Of a stretch of DNA of 39,631 nucleotides, positions 25,042 through 33,828 are shown one piece after another. The stretch comes from Demequina sp. Lineage in GTDB: Bacteria; Actinomycetota; Actinomycetes; Actinomycetales; Demequinaceae. Position 1 is the first letter of the stretch. Each line of letters begins with the position of its first letter. Both the position numbers and the translations under genes were made by a program. The stretch is taken from positions 1 to 39,631 of the forward strand of contig NZ_JADQBF010000090.1 of NCBI RefSeq assembly GCF_016278775.1, written 5' to 3'. The notes under the pieces were generated by a model that saw nothing but the letters and a program-made list of their open reading frames with translations, was not told the origin of the DNA and did no database searches.

Positions 25042-28000
25042 TTAGCGCCACCAGCCCCCGAAGCCGAAACTGTAGTGCTTCATGGGGGAGTACCAGGGCT
25101 GAGACCACCCGAAGCCGTGGCCTGCGCTTCCTGCCCAACTCCAGCCGCCGTGGCCCCAGCCGCCGTGGCCCCAACCGCCGTGGCCCCAACCGCCGTGGCC
25201 CCAGCCACCGCCGTGCGGCCAGCAGGCCTTGCCGGGGTACCAGCCCCACGTGCACGGAGGCGGGCACGGCTTGCCAGGCCCGCACGTCGGCGGCTCTACC
25301 TCGGCGGCGATGAGTTCACCCACACCCCAGTGCGCGGTGGATTGATATCCAAGCCCCGTGGGGTCCGCCCAGTTGCGGATGGCCGTGCGTGCGCCATCGG
25401 TGGCGTCATTGACCTGGAAGTCCAGGCCGTGGAACGTCCCCGCGCCGCCGTACTCGAGCAGGCTGATGGCCGCCTCGACCACGTAGCCGCCATCCACGAG
25501 CGCGGTGGCTGACTCGAGGCGCGCGGCCTGGGTCGCCTCGTCGCCGGTGCCAAAGGAGACCACGTTGTCGGCGTTGATCCGAATCTGCGTATCGTCTGGC
25601 CGGTACGAACCGTTCTTGGTGTTGCCAGCATCCACGAAGATCTCCACCGAGTCCTGTGTCCACGGGTCGGAGCCGGTGAGGTCGACCGTCGGGTCCGCCA
25701 CCTCTGCCAGGACGTATAGCGTGTCGTCCTTCCACAGGGTCCGCACCGTCGCAATGGCGCCGTCAGTGCCGCTCACCTGCTTGTCCGTGGTGATGGCGTT
25801 GGCGTCCTCCCACACCTCGTCAATCGCTCCGTCGATGGCGGGCTCCTCCGACGCCTCCTCGACTTCCACGAAGGACAGCGCCTCGATCAGCGTGAGCGTG
25901 CCGAGCACGCCCTCCGAGTTCCAGCCGGCACTCCCGCCGTCTGACAGCACCCTGACGTCGAACAACAGGGCACCGCCCTCGGCGGCGTCCGTCAGCGGGA
26001 GGTGGGCCACCACGGCATACCCGGAATCGGTCTCGGTGACCTCGGCGGCCACGTCGCCCGTGCCGTCACGGTTCACCGCGTAGACCGCGTCGCCCACCTG
26101 GAACTGGACTTCGTCGCCAGCCGACGCCGTAGCGTCGTCCGCCTCCACGTAGACCGTGAGGTGGTCGCTCGCCCAGCGCGACTGGAACGCTCCGCCATCG
26201 AAATCGATGAGGGGAAGGCGGTCCCACACGGGCGAGTCCACAGCGTGGCCGTCGAGCCCAACGGTGCCAGCGAACGAGTTCGCAGACCGTAGCCGGGCAG
26301 GCAGGTCACCATCGACGATGCCGTAGTAGGCGGGCTTTGCCTGAAGATCGTCGTCGAAGACGAGCGGACCGCCGTTGTCGTCACGCCAGCTGCGAGCGTC
26401 GTACAAACCCCACACCGTGACCGCGTACAGGTCATCTGCGTGCGCCCTGAAGATGTCGAAGGCCTGCTTGTAGTAGTAGCCCTGGTCGATGAACTTGGCC
26501 TCCGACTCCGGAGTTCCCGTCGGCACATCGAACTCCGTGACCGCCTGCGTGACGGGCAGGTCTGCGAAGTCGCTCAGCGCCGCCTCAACGTTCTCCACTG
26601 GGTAGGCGAGGTTGAGGTGGAACTGGTGACCCACCCCGTCAACGGGCGCGCCGCGATCCAGCAACCTCTCCACGAGGTCGTGGTAGCGAGCCCGCTTGCC
26701 TGCCTGCTCGGTGTTGTAGTCGTTGATGAACAGCGTCACCGGGCGGTCCGCCGCGGGGTCGGCATAGACGTCGTTGAACGCCTCGTCGGCGTAGGCGAAC
26801 GCGTCGTCGATGAACTCCTCGCCCAAGACGGCGTACCAATCCGAGCGGCGCAACCCGTCGGCGTACTCACCCGAATCGGAGATCACCTCGTTGACCACGT
26901 CGAATGCCACCAATGGGTTGGTGTCAGAGCCGAACAGCCCGTACTCGTCGCTCAGGTACTCCGCCACGTTGAAGATGTGGTCGCGCATCCGTTGCCGTAG
27001 CAGATCCTGGTCTGCGGGATCGGAGGTGAGCGGCGTTCCGTCCTCGTGCTGGAAGAAGAACTCGGGCGTCTGGCTGTGCCACACGAGCACGTGCCCATAG
27101 ACCGGCAGGTCGTTCGCCTGCGCGAAGTCCATGAGGCCGTTGATCTCTGCGGCATTGGGCGCCCAGTTGCCGTCGGCATCGTAGAACGCCTCTGGCTTCA
27201 TGTAGTTCTCTGGCGTGATTTGCCCGAAGTGCCTCAGCAGCAGTTCCGCCGATGCACCGGTGGTCTCCCTGCTGTCGATCGCGACACCGATGGGGAACGG
27301 CACGTTGTCCTTGATCGGCGGCAAGTCCTCAATCACCACCGGGTCGGGCACCTGGACCTGAACGTCGTCGATGTAGAAGTCGGACGTGTTGGTCCCCGAG
27401 TACGCCGTCTCGAAATACAGGAGGGCCGTGTCGAATGCGGCGGGCGTGAAGCGCGCCGTCACCTGCGTCCACCCGGAGTTGGTGATCCCGGTGAACTGAG
27501 CGATGGTGTCGAACGAGTCGGAGCCGTCGGTGGTGCGTTGCATCGACAGCCACACGTCGTCCGTCGCCTGGCCGTCTGCGAACCGCACCCATGCGGACAG
27601 CTCGACCGGCGCGCCGGGCGTGAGCAGTTCGCTCACGTCGATGCCGATGCCGGAGCCCTGGCTCACGCGGTCGGTGATCGCCGCCGACTGGCTGCCGCCG
27701 TTGGCGTATTCGGTGGAGAGGGACACCGTGGGGGCACCCTCGCCGTTGTCGCGCGGACCCCAGCCTCCCAGGTCGGTCTCGAAGTCGTTGGCGATCAGCA
27801 CGGTTCCTGGCGGCGGTCCCACTGGGCCTCCACCGTCGTCGCAGTTGTCGCCGTCTGCCGTCACCACGATGTCGTCCACGTAGTACGTGTAGTCGGTGAT
27901 GCCGTCGATGTCGTCAGTGCCGATGTAGACCTGGAGGTCCGCCGCAACTGCGTCGTCCGGCACCGTGTAGGTGCCTGAGACGGTCGCCCAACCCGACGAG

Positions 28001-28836
28001 TCGACGGTGGTGTTGCCCACCCACGTGTAGTCGGGCTTGACCACGAATCGCACTCCTGCCGCGTCGGTGGCGTCCGCACCCAGCTTGACGCGCATCGACA
28101 GGTGATAGGTGGTTCCAGGAGTCAGGTAAGCGGCGGGGCTCTGCAGGCCCTCATAGTCCGCAGCGCGTCCCGCGATCTCCAGCACCTTGGTGTCGTCGTC
28201 GACCACCGTGAGCGCCGGCCCGCCAGAAGCGGCCCAGTCGCCGGTGGTGCCGTCCTCGAAGTCGATGCTCGCTACGGGGATCACGTCCGGCACACACTCT
28301 GGCGCATCGGCGGTCTTGGTGACCACGATGTCGTCCACGTAGTACGTGTAGTTCTCGAGCCCGGCGATGTCGTCGGTCCCGATGTACGCCTGCAGCTCGG
28401 TGGGGTCGGCGTCGGCAGGAATGACGATGCTTCCGGTCACCTCGGTCCAGCCAGCACCGTCAATGGTCGTGTTGCCGATCCACGTATACGCGGGCTTCAT
28501 GACGAACCGGATGTCGGTGGTCTCTGTCACCGCGGCGTCGAGCTTGGCGCGCATCGTGAACTCATACGTGGCGCCCGGCTCGAAGATGCCGGTGGCGCTC
28601 TGGATCCCCTCGTAGTCGGCGGCACGGCCGGCTATCTCGAGAACCTTGGTGTCGTCGTCGACCACGGTCAGGGTGGCCCCGCCAGAGGCGGTCCAATCCC
28701 CCAGCGTGCCATCCTCAAAGTCGACTGACGAGACAGTTTCTGGTGCGGCTGCTTGGGCGGCTGCGGGAATGGTCACCGCGACCACCAGTGCAATCAGACC
28801 TGTGATCACCGCTGTGGAATGAAGCCTTCTTCTCAT
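25042..28836 (-). CDS. Secreted multimodular GH10 endo-1,4-beta-xylanase
   Basis: This 1264-residue enzyme should hydrolyse xylan outside the cell. Order of parts: signal peptide (1 to about 29, cleavage near AQA); two near-identical carbohydrate-binding modules of CBM4/9/22 type (about 36-175 and 188-325); Gly/Pro linker (about 333-345); a third CBM22-like module (about 346-500); GH10 catalytic domain (about 510-855) with acid/base E650 in FDVVNEVI and nucleophile E768 in VTEFDVP; CBM9-like modules (about 870-980 and 985-1170); then a Cys/Pro segment and a Gly/His/Trp-rich tail. CBM22-GH10-CBM9 order is known from thermophile xylanases. There is no LPXTG sorting motif, SLH or dockerin domain. 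GGGAG precedes the ATG. It is inserted between panD and nadB. Confidence 0.92.
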   Translation of the reverse strand: MRRRLHSTAVITGLIALVVAVTIPAAAQAAAPETVSSVDFEDGTLGDWTASGGATLTVVDDDTKVLEIAGRAADYEGIQSATGIFEPGATYEFTMRAKLDAAVTETTDIRFVMKPAYTWIGNTTIDGAGWTEVTGSIVIPADADPTELQAYIGTDDIAGLENYTYYVDDIVVTKTADAPECVPDVIPVASIDFEDGTTGDWAASGGPALTVVDDDTKVLEIAGRAADYEGLQSPAAYLTPGTTYHLSMRVKLGADATDAAGVRFVVKPDYTWVGNTTVDSSGWATVSGTYTVPDDAVAADLQVYIGTDDIDGITDYTYYVDDIVVTADGDNCDDGGGPVGPPPGTVLIANDFETDLGGWGPRDNGEGAPTVSLSTEYANGGSQSAAITDRVSQGSGIGIDVSELLTPGAPVELSAWVRFADGQATDDVWLSMQRTTDGSDSFDTIAQFTGITNSGWTQVTARFTPAAFDTALLYFETAYSGTNTSDFYIDDVQVQVPDPVVIEDLPPIKDNVPFPIGVAIDSRETTGASAELLLRHFGQITPENYMKPEAFYDADGNWAPNAAEINGLMDFAQANDLPVYGHVLVWHSQTPEFFFQHEDGTPLTSDPADQDLLRQRMRDHIFNVAEYLSDEYGLFGSDTNPLVAFDVVNEVISDSGEYADGLRRSDWYAVLGEEFIDDAFAYADEAFNDVYADPAADRPVTLFINDYNTEQAGKRARYHDLVERLLDRGAPVDGVGHQFHLNLAYPVENVEAALSDFADLPVTQAVTEFDVPTGTPESEAKFIDQGYYYKQAFDIFRAHADDLYAVTVWGLYDARSWRDDNGGPLVFDDDLQAKPAYYGIVDGDLPARLRSANSFAGTVGLDGHAVDSPVWDRLPLIDFDGGAFQSRWASDHLTVYVEADDATASAGDEVQFQVGDAVYAVNRDGTGDVAAEVTETDSGYAVVAHLPLTDAAEGGALLFDVRVLSDGGSAGWNSEGVLGTLTLIEALSFVEVEEASEEPAIDGAIDEVWEDANAITTDKQVSGTDGAIATVRTLWKDDTLYVLAEVADPTVDLTGSDPWTQDSVEIFVDAGNTKNGSYRPDDTQIRINADNVVSFGTGDEATQAARLESATALVDGGYVVEAAISLLEYGGAGTFHGLDFQVNDATDGARTAIRNWADPTGLGYQSTAHWGVGELIAAEVEPPTCGPGKPCPPPCTWGWYPGKACWPHGGGWGHGGWGHGGWGHGGWGHGGWSWAGSAGHGFGWSQPWYSPMKHYSFGFGGWWR
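25145..25204 (-). repeat. Four 15-base tandem repeats coding GHGGW units
   Basis: Four adjacent 15-base units (CCGCCGTGGCCCCA followed by G or A on the plus strand) differ only at the last base. On the coding strand each gives Gly-His-Gly-Gly-Trp in the xylanase tail. The in-frame length allows copy-number change by slippage without a frameshift. Confidence 0.92.
27863..28352 (-). repeat. Duplicated binding-module coding segment in the xylanase gene
   Basis: Identical 31-base stretches at 27863-27893 and 28322-28352 are 459 bases (153 codons) apart, at equivalent places in the first two binding modules. The encoded modules also share VVDDDTKVLEIAGRAADYEG and YTYYVDDIVVT. This shows a tandem module duplication recent enough to keep DNA identity. 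Confidence 0.85.
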
Positions 28837-29011
28837 GACTGTGCTCCCGTGTCAGCATCGTTGCGTGAACCGTGAGACGTCCTCAGCGTGGGGCTGCTCT
28901 AGCGTCAAGACAGGACCCCGTCGTCCCATGGAAAACGATATCGAACTGGACAATTGCCGCAACTCGGGACAGAAAATGACCTGTCAACCAGGGATGACGG
29001 CGGGAGTCTGG
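28837..29011. other. Non-coding gap upstream of the xylanase gene
   Basis: This 175-base gap between panD and the xylanase start should hold the xylanase promoter. I see an 8-base palindrome CGATATCG (28936-28943) with AT-richer flanks, but no clear -35/-10 pair, operator or terminator. Confidence 0.4.
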
Positions 29012-29515
29012 CTAGGAAAGGTCCGGGCCCGGAGTCGTCGGGAGCTGGTCGGTCTTGTACGCCCGCCAGCCGCCGGACCTGAAGTCATGAATCGGCAAGC
29101 CCGATGGTTCAAGACCCGAGTCGACCGGAACCCTTCCTGGCTCATCGCACACATCCATGACGCGATTCGCGGCGTCAACGAACACCACGTGCGGCTCGTA
29201 CTGGTGCGCCTCCTCGTCGCCGATAAGGCCATAGGCGATGACGATGACCAGGTCTCCCTCGTGAACCAAGTGCGCGGCCGCGCCGTTGATGCAGATCACG
29301 CCGGTATCGGGCTCCCCTGGGATCGCATACGTGGTCACGCGTGAGCCGTTGGTGACGTCCACCACGTCCACCTGCTGGCCCGGCAGCAGGTCCGCGGCCT
29401 CCATGAGCGTGGCGTCGATCGTGATCGAGCCCACGTAGTGGAGATCCGCCTGGGTGACGGTCGCCCGGTGAATCTTGGAGATCATCATGGGCCGCTGCAG
29501 CGTCTTGAAGGTCAT
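29012..29515 (-). CDS. panD: Aspartate 1-decarboxylase
   Basis: PanD makes beta-alanine from aspartate for pantothenate synthesis. It is made as a proenzyme that cleaves itself at Gly-Ser to form a pyruvoyl cofactor; here the site is G29-S30 in [10 protein letters not shown]. The core ([34 protein letters not shown]) is typical. At 167 residues it is longer than the usual 127-140. The extra lies in a polar C-terminal tail after about residue 125. I start at ATG 29515, preceded by GAGAGG; tandem ATGs at codons 10-11 are alternatives. It follows panC by 18 bases. Confidence 0.94.
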   Translation of the reverse strand: MTFKTLQRPMMISKIHRATVTQADLHYVGSITIDATLMEAADLLPGQQVDVVDVTNGSRVTTYAIPGEPDTGVICINGAAAHLVHEGDLVIVIAYGLIGDEEAHQYEPHVVFVDAANRVMDVCDEPGRVPVDSGLEPSGLPIHDFRSGGWRAYKTDQLPTTPGPDLS

Positions 29516-29533
29516 GCCGTACCTCTCACCTGT

Positions 29534-30412
29534 CTACGCGTCCGCCACGCCCTCGCGCGGGCCGACGCGCGCTATCACGTTGTCGATGAGGCGCGTCCCG
29601 CCCACACGGGCGGCCACCGCGATCACCACGTCTCCACGGTAGTCTCCCTCCACTGCCACGGCGGACACAGGGTCCATCGCGCCGATGTAGTCGGGCGTCA
29701 CCGTGGGTACCTCGGCGAACGCGGCACGCGCCACGGTGAGGGCGAGCGACAGCGGTCCGCCTTCCGCGAGCACCTCCTCCGCCTCCGCCAACGCGCGAGA
29801 CAGGACCAGTGCGTCGGCGCGGTCGGCCTGCGACAACTGCACGTTGCGGCTCGACAGCGCCAGCCCGTCTGCGTCGCGCACGGTCGGCACCGCCACAATG
29901 TCGACGGGCACATTGAGGTCGCGACACATCGTGCGAATGGCGATCACCTGCTGCGCGTCCTTCTGTCCGAAGTACGCCACATCGGGCCGGGTCAGGTGCA
30001 TCAACTTGAGCACCACCGTCAGCACCCCGTCGAAGTGACCTGGACGATGTTCGCCCTCAAACACGTCGTTGATGGTGCCAGCCGACACGGTCACGATGGG
30101 GGCGCCACCTGGGTAGACGTCCTCGACTGAGGGCGCGTACACGACGTCCACGCCGAGCGGTTCGAGTAGGGCGGCGTCCGCGTCGAGGTCGCGCGGGTAG
30201 CGCTCAAGGTCCGCGTCGTCGTCAAATTGGAGCGGATTGACGAACACCGTAACGACCACCTGGTCGGCCGCTTCACGCGCGGCGCGCACGAGCGCGAGGT
30301 GCCCCTCATGCAAAGCACCCATCGTCATGACGACGGCGCGGCGGCCATGCTTCTTGCCCGAGCCTGCGGGCTCGATCTCGGCCAGTTCGACCGCAGTGTG
30401 AACGATGCGCAT
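29534..30412 (-). CDS. panC: Pantothenate synthetase
   Basis: PanC joins pantoate and beta-alanine with ATP to make pantothenate. The 292-residue protein has the nucleotide-binding MTMGALHEGHLALV (HIGH-like), VFVNPLQF, the pantoate-site segment EGEHRPGHFDGVLTVV, FGQKDAQQ, and the KMSKS-like SSRN. The start ATG lies one base after the stop of the DUF2520 gene, so the two are tightly co-transcribed. With panD downstream it supplies both the beta-alanine and the condensation step; panB and panE are not in the window. Confidence 0.96.
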   Translation of the reverse strand: MRIVHTAVELAEIEPAGSGKKHGRRAVVMTMGALHEGHLALVRAAREAADQVVVTVFVNPLQFDDDADLERYPRDLDADAALLEPLGVDVVYAPSVEDVYPGGAPIVTVSAGTINDVFEGEHRPGHFDGVLTVVLKLMHLTRPDVAYFGQKDAQQVIAIRTMCRDLNVPVDIVAVPTVRDADGLALSSRNVQLSQADRADALVLSRALAEAEEVLAEGGPLSLALTVARAAFAEVPTVTPDYIGAMDPVSAVAVEGDYRGDVVIAVAARVGGTRLIDNVIARVGPREGVADA

Positions 30413-30413
30413 G

Positions 30414-31313
30414 TCAGTTCTCTCCCAGAGCGGCGATGACCGCCGCGTAGTCTGCCGGGCCGAGGCGGCCAGAAGTCAGGGCGATGTCGGCCGTGGCGTG
30501 CGCCATGGCGCGGTAGGCGTGGGCCGCCTCGGGCCGCGCGGCGAGCGCAGCCATGTGAGACGCGACGGTTCCTGCGTCTCCCCTCACCACCGGTCCGGTG
30601 AGCGTCGTCACGGCGCCTGGCGCATCGGCGAGCGCGCCGTCGATGGAGGCGTGAACGAGCGGCCCGAGCAGCCTGCCTGGGTCCTCGACCCCCGCATCGG
30701 AGAGCAACGCGGCCGCTTGAGACACCAAGGTCACCACGTGGTTCGCGCCGTGCACCAGCGCCGCATGATAGAGCGGACGGGCCGCATCCTCCAGCACGAT
30801 CGGCTCACCACCCATCTCCACGACAAGCGCCTGGGCGATCGGCAGGAAGGCGGCTGGTGCGGTGACCGCGAAGGTGGCTCCCACCATGCGGTCCAGGTCC
30901 AAAGAGGTGCCCGTGAACGTCATGGCCGGGTGTATCGCCAACGGGATCGCACCAGCACGCGCGGCGGCGTCGAGAGCGTCGAGCCCCAACCGCCCGGAGC
31001 AGTGCGCCACCAGCAGGCCCCCACGCCACGCCCCCACCGATGCGAGCCCTTCAACGAGTTCCGTGATGGCGTCGTCTGGAACGGCAAGGAACACGAGCTC
31101 ACTCCGGCGCACCACCTCCTCGACGTCCATACGCGGCACTCCTGCGAGCATCGTGTCAATGCGCGTGACGGACGCTTCCGACACGCCTGAAGCGCCGACA
31201 ACCGCGTGCCCCGCGAGTCTCAGCGAAGCGCCAAACGAGGCGCCCACCTTGCCTGCACCCACGATCCCAACGGTCAGCCGGCCGGGCTTGGAGGGGCTAT
31301 TCGGCGCCGTCAA
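30414..31313 (-). CDS. Rossmann-fold/DUF2520 protein
   Basis: The 299-residue protein has an N-terminal NAD(P)-binding Rossmann domain (VGIVGAGKVGASFGASL, then LVFLAVPDDAI) and a C-terminal helical DUF2520 domain (AIHPAMTFTG, HGANHVVTLVSQA). The fold recalls 6-phosphogluconate dehydrogenase and ketopantoate reductase. Its position one base before panC suggests a role in pantothenate synthesis, possibly as the ketopantoate reductase, but this is inference. The start is TTG 31313, with AGAAGG about 9 bases upstream; it overlaps the preceding PH-domain gene by 17 bases. No better ATG or GTG is in frame ahead of the dinucleotide motif. Confidence 0.85.
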   Translation of the reverse strand: MTAPNSPSKPGRLTVGIVGAGKVGASFGASLRLAGHAVVGASGVSEASVTRIDTMLAGVPRMDVEEVVRRSELVFLAVPDDAITELVEGLASVGAWRGGLLVAHCSGRLGLDALDAAARAGAIPLAIHPAMTFTGTSLDLDRMVGATFAVTAPAAFLPIAQALVVEMGGEPIVLEDAARPLYHAALVHGANHVVTLVSQAAALLSDAGVEDPGRLLGPLVHASIDGALADAPGAVTTLTGPVVRGDAGTVASHMAALAARPEAAHAYRAMAHATADIALTSGRLGPADYAAVIAALGEN

Positions 31314-32835
31314 GGAGCCCGACCTTCTGCATCCACTGTTCCGGGGTCTGCAACCTCCGCCTGGCCCTCGCCCTACGCGCCTGAGCTGTGAGCAGATCCA
31401 TGGCGTCCGCCACGTCGAGGTGCTGCGCCACGGGCCGCACCACTCCCTTGGTGGAGTGCACTGCCACGTCGGCGAGACCGAGCGCGCGCTGGATCGGGCC
31501 TTGCTTGAGGGCGAGTGACTGCGTGCGCTCGTGCGGAACCACTATGAGTTCCTTCACGAGCCAACCGCGCCGAATGAACAGTGCCGTCTCGGTGGCAAGC
31601 ACGCCGCGAAAGCGGCGCTGCAACGGGTCAACCCACTTGGCCGACACCGGCGCAGTGATGAACCCACCATCGGCACCCCTGCCCGAGAGGGCGCGAGACA
31701 CGGTGCCCTCTGGATCGGGGTCGCCCAAGTCTGGCAAGACGGTCCATAGTGCGGTGAGGGCGTCCTCTCGCGTGCCAACGGGCAAGAACGTCGAGACCGC
31801 CTGCTGGTCGTCTTGATATCCGGCCACGTTGACGACGATCTGCCACCAGTCGCGCCCACGCCACAACAGCGACTGCTTGAAGTGCACGGCCTGAACGCGG
31901 CCGGGGGGCACGGTCTGCTTGCGCGTCTCGAGCAGTCCGTGCGCGATGCGGACGCCGTCGGAAGAAATGCCCAGACGGAAGTTAATGCCACGGTTCAGGG
32001 TCGCCAGCGAATACGAAATCATGCCGGCGCCAGCCGAGATCACACCCACGAGCCCGCCACTGAGCAGCGCACCCACGATGTCGACCTCTGGCACCAGGAT
32101 TGCGACCCCCACCGAACCTGCGACGAGGATCACGACCATCACCGCCGACACGATGGTGCCCCACGACAGCAGGAGCGAGGCAAGCAACCTTGGCACTGGA
32201 ACGGCGACCAGCAGCCGTTCCTCGGCCGCGGCGACGGCGGTGCGGGCGGAGCCAGGCGTTGGCGCCAATCGGAAGTGCTCCAACTCTTGTCGCAGTCCCC
32301 CCTCGTGTGGCTGCCGATCGCCGTCGCCGTGACGCGCCGCCATCTCGGCACGGTAGCCAGCGGCCAACGACAGGATCTCGTTGCGCAACGCCTCGGCATC
32401 GGCCAATCGCAAATACTCCAGGGATATCCCCGACTGCGCTCCGCCAGCCACCTCCACAGTGATCTTGGCAAAGCCGAAAATGCGGGCGATCAGCGGCTGC
32501 ACCACGTCGACGGCCTGCAGCCGGTCCAGACGCGCCTGCCGCTGCTGGCGAAACACCAATCCCTTGCGCTGCTCAATCGCCTCGTCCGTGATGCGAAAGG
32601 TGTGAAACTTCCAGGCGAGGAACCCGAAGACGACCACCAGGATCCCGATGCCGAGCGCCCCCAAGGCCAGGAATGGGATCGGCACATCGCCGTCGGACCC
32701 CGTGTTGGACCAATTGTTCAAGAACCAGTAGCCGCCAATACCTGCGATCGCCGCCCACCCGCCGAGCAACGGCGACACGGGGTGCACGTGCGTCCACTCG
32801 CGTGGCGCCGAGTAGACCTGGTCCGACGCGCTCAC
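31297..32835 (-). CDS. Large bacterial PH-domain (YdbT-like) membrane protein
   Basis: The 512-residue protein has two N-terminal membrane segments (about 24-40 and 51-70), a bPH2-type PH domain (FRITDEAIEQRKGLVFRQQRQARLDRLQAVDVVQP), two or three central membrane segments (about 200-270), and two further PH-like domains (including ISSDGVRIAHGLLETRKQTVPPGRVQAV and ERTQSLALKQGPIQRALGLADVAVHSTKG). This is the YdbT/YdbS-type layout, of unknown function. I start at GTG 32835, which overlaps the previous PH gene's stop as GTGA. The open frame further upstream is an out-of-frame read of that gene. Confidence 0.86.
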   Translation of the reverse strand: MSASDQVYSAPREWTHVHPVSPLLGGWAAIAGIGGYWFLNNWSNTGSDGDVPIPFLALGALGIGILVVVFGFLAWKFHTFRITDEAIEQRKGLVFRQQRQARLDRLQAVDVVQPLIARIFGFAKITVEVAGGAQSGISLEYLRLADAEALRNEILSLAAGYRAEMAARHGDGDRQPHEGGLRQELEHFRLAPTPGSARTAVAAAEERLLVAVPVPRLLASLLLSWGTIVSAVMVVILVAGSVGVAILVPEVDIVGALLSGGLVGVISAGAGMISYSLATLNRGINFRLGISSDGVRIAHGLLETRKQTVPPGRVQAVHFKQSLLWRGRDWWQIVVNVAGYQDDQQAVSTFLPVGTREDALTALWTVLPDLGDPDPEGTVSRALSGRGADGGFITAPVSAKWVDPLQRRFRGVLATETALFIRRGWLVKELIVVPHERTQSLALKQGPIQRALGLADVAVHSTKGVVRPVAQHLDVADAMDLLTAQARRARARRRLQTPEQWMQKVGLLDGAE

Positions 32836-33311
32836 AGCCCCGCCAGACGTGCCTCGCCCCTCGACGTGAGGCGGTCCCTCAGCCGGGCAGCGTCGTCCGC
32901 AGGGACGCCGTTGAGCGAGGCGTCTGTTCCGGGAGAGGCGGTGTGCAACTGCACACTCGCGATGCCGAAGGCCCGCGCGATGGGCCCGGAGTTCACTTCG
33001 ACGTACTGCATGCGGCCATACGGCACCACGGTGACGGAGCGCCAAAGGCGACCGCGCTTGACCAAGAGGTCGTCCTCGCGTTCCGCCCACCCATGCGCGA
33101 GCACCAGGCGCACGCCAATCCACGCGCACCACGCGGCGAGAAGCAACAACGCAGCGGTAATCCACCACATGCCATTCCAGACCAGGAGCGCAAGGATCAC
33201 CGTGGCCACCAGGGGAGGCACGAACACCACGGCGATGACAATGAGACGTACGGGGATGAGTCGTCGCGACGCGGGTGTCCACACCATGTCTTCAGGGCTA
33301 TACCAGGTCAT
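32832..33311 (-). CDS. Small bacterial PH-domain (YdbS-like) membrane protein
   Basis: The 159-residue protein has two adjacent membrane segments (about 17-65) and a single bPH2 domain (LLVKRGRLWRSVTVVPYGRMQYVEVNSGPIARAFGIASVQLHTAS). It is the usual short partner of the larger PH-domain protein that follows, and the two probably form a membrane complex; the role is unknown. I start at ATG 33311 (MTWYSPEDMVW), 4 bases after the DUF3180 stop. An in-frame start 29 codons earlier would overlap that gene. Confidence 0.87.
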   Translation of the reverse strand: MTWYSPEDMVWTPASRRLIPVRLIVIAVVFVPPLVATVILALLVWNGMWWITAALLLLAAWCAWIGVRLVLAHGWAEREDDLLVKRGRLWRSVTVVPYGRMQYVEVNSGPIARAFGIASVQLHTASPGTDASLNGVPADDAARLRDRLTSRGEARLAGL

Positions 33312-33315
33312 GTTG

Positions 33316-33798
33316 CTAGTGTGCCATCCCGGCCTCGGCCGAGTCGCTACCCTCGTCATCCTCGTCATCGGGACCGATGCGACACCAGCGCTCGGCAACC
33401 ACTCCAGCGACCAACATCACCAGCCCGCCCAGGGCGGCAAGGGCCGCTGCGAGGGCCGCCTCCCTGCGAGGCGTGTGCGACCAGTCGGGCAGCAGAGCAG
33501 CCGCGTACCCGGCATAGAAGCCTGCGAGCAGCGCGCCCGCGTAGGCGCACGCCTGCCCCAATACGGCCGTGCGCACGGCTCGCGTAGGGTCCATGCGCCG
33601 ACGACCCACCCGAACCAGCCGCACCGTCCAGCCCGCCCAGAGCACCACCGCACCAAGCACGACGCCGACCACCAGTGTGGTCCACGGAACGTCGATCGGG
33701 CTTGCCCCACTGCTCCGGGCGAGCGTGGACACGCCCCACCCCAACCCCGCGGTGATGGCCGTGGTCGCCGCGAGCACCTTGCCTCGTAGCGGTTTCAC
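33316..33798 (-). CDS. DUF3180 family membrane protein
   Basis: This 160-residue protein has four hydrophobic segments (about 7-25, 40-58, 78-100 and 113-132) and an acidic cytoplasmic tail (PDDEDDEGSDS). Sequence form and place directly after the folB-folK gene match the actinobacterial DUF3180 family, whose function is unknown. The start is GTG 33798 with GGAAGG upstream. It continues the fol operon after a 30-base gap. Confidence 0.82.
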   Translation of the reverse strand: MKPLRGKVLAATTAITAGLGWGVSTLARSSGASPIDVPWTTLVVGVVLGAVVLWAGWTVRLVRVGRRRMDPTRAVRTAVLGQACAYAGALLAGFYAGYAAALLPDWSHTPRREAALAAALAALGGLVMLVAGVVAERWCRIGPDDEDDEGSDSAEAGMAH

Positions 33799-33828
33799 GA
33801 GAGCCTTCCCCTCACGGGTTCACGTCCT

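Noticed and set aside
25145-25204. Repeat array in the xylanase gene as a CRISPR
   Set aside because: Units are 15 bases, directly adjacent without spacers, and in frame inside a coding region.
28936-28943. CGATATCG palindrome upstream of the xylanase gene as a LacI-type operator
   Set aside because: Symmetry stops after 8 bases and the flanks do not extend it; no regulator gene is nearby.
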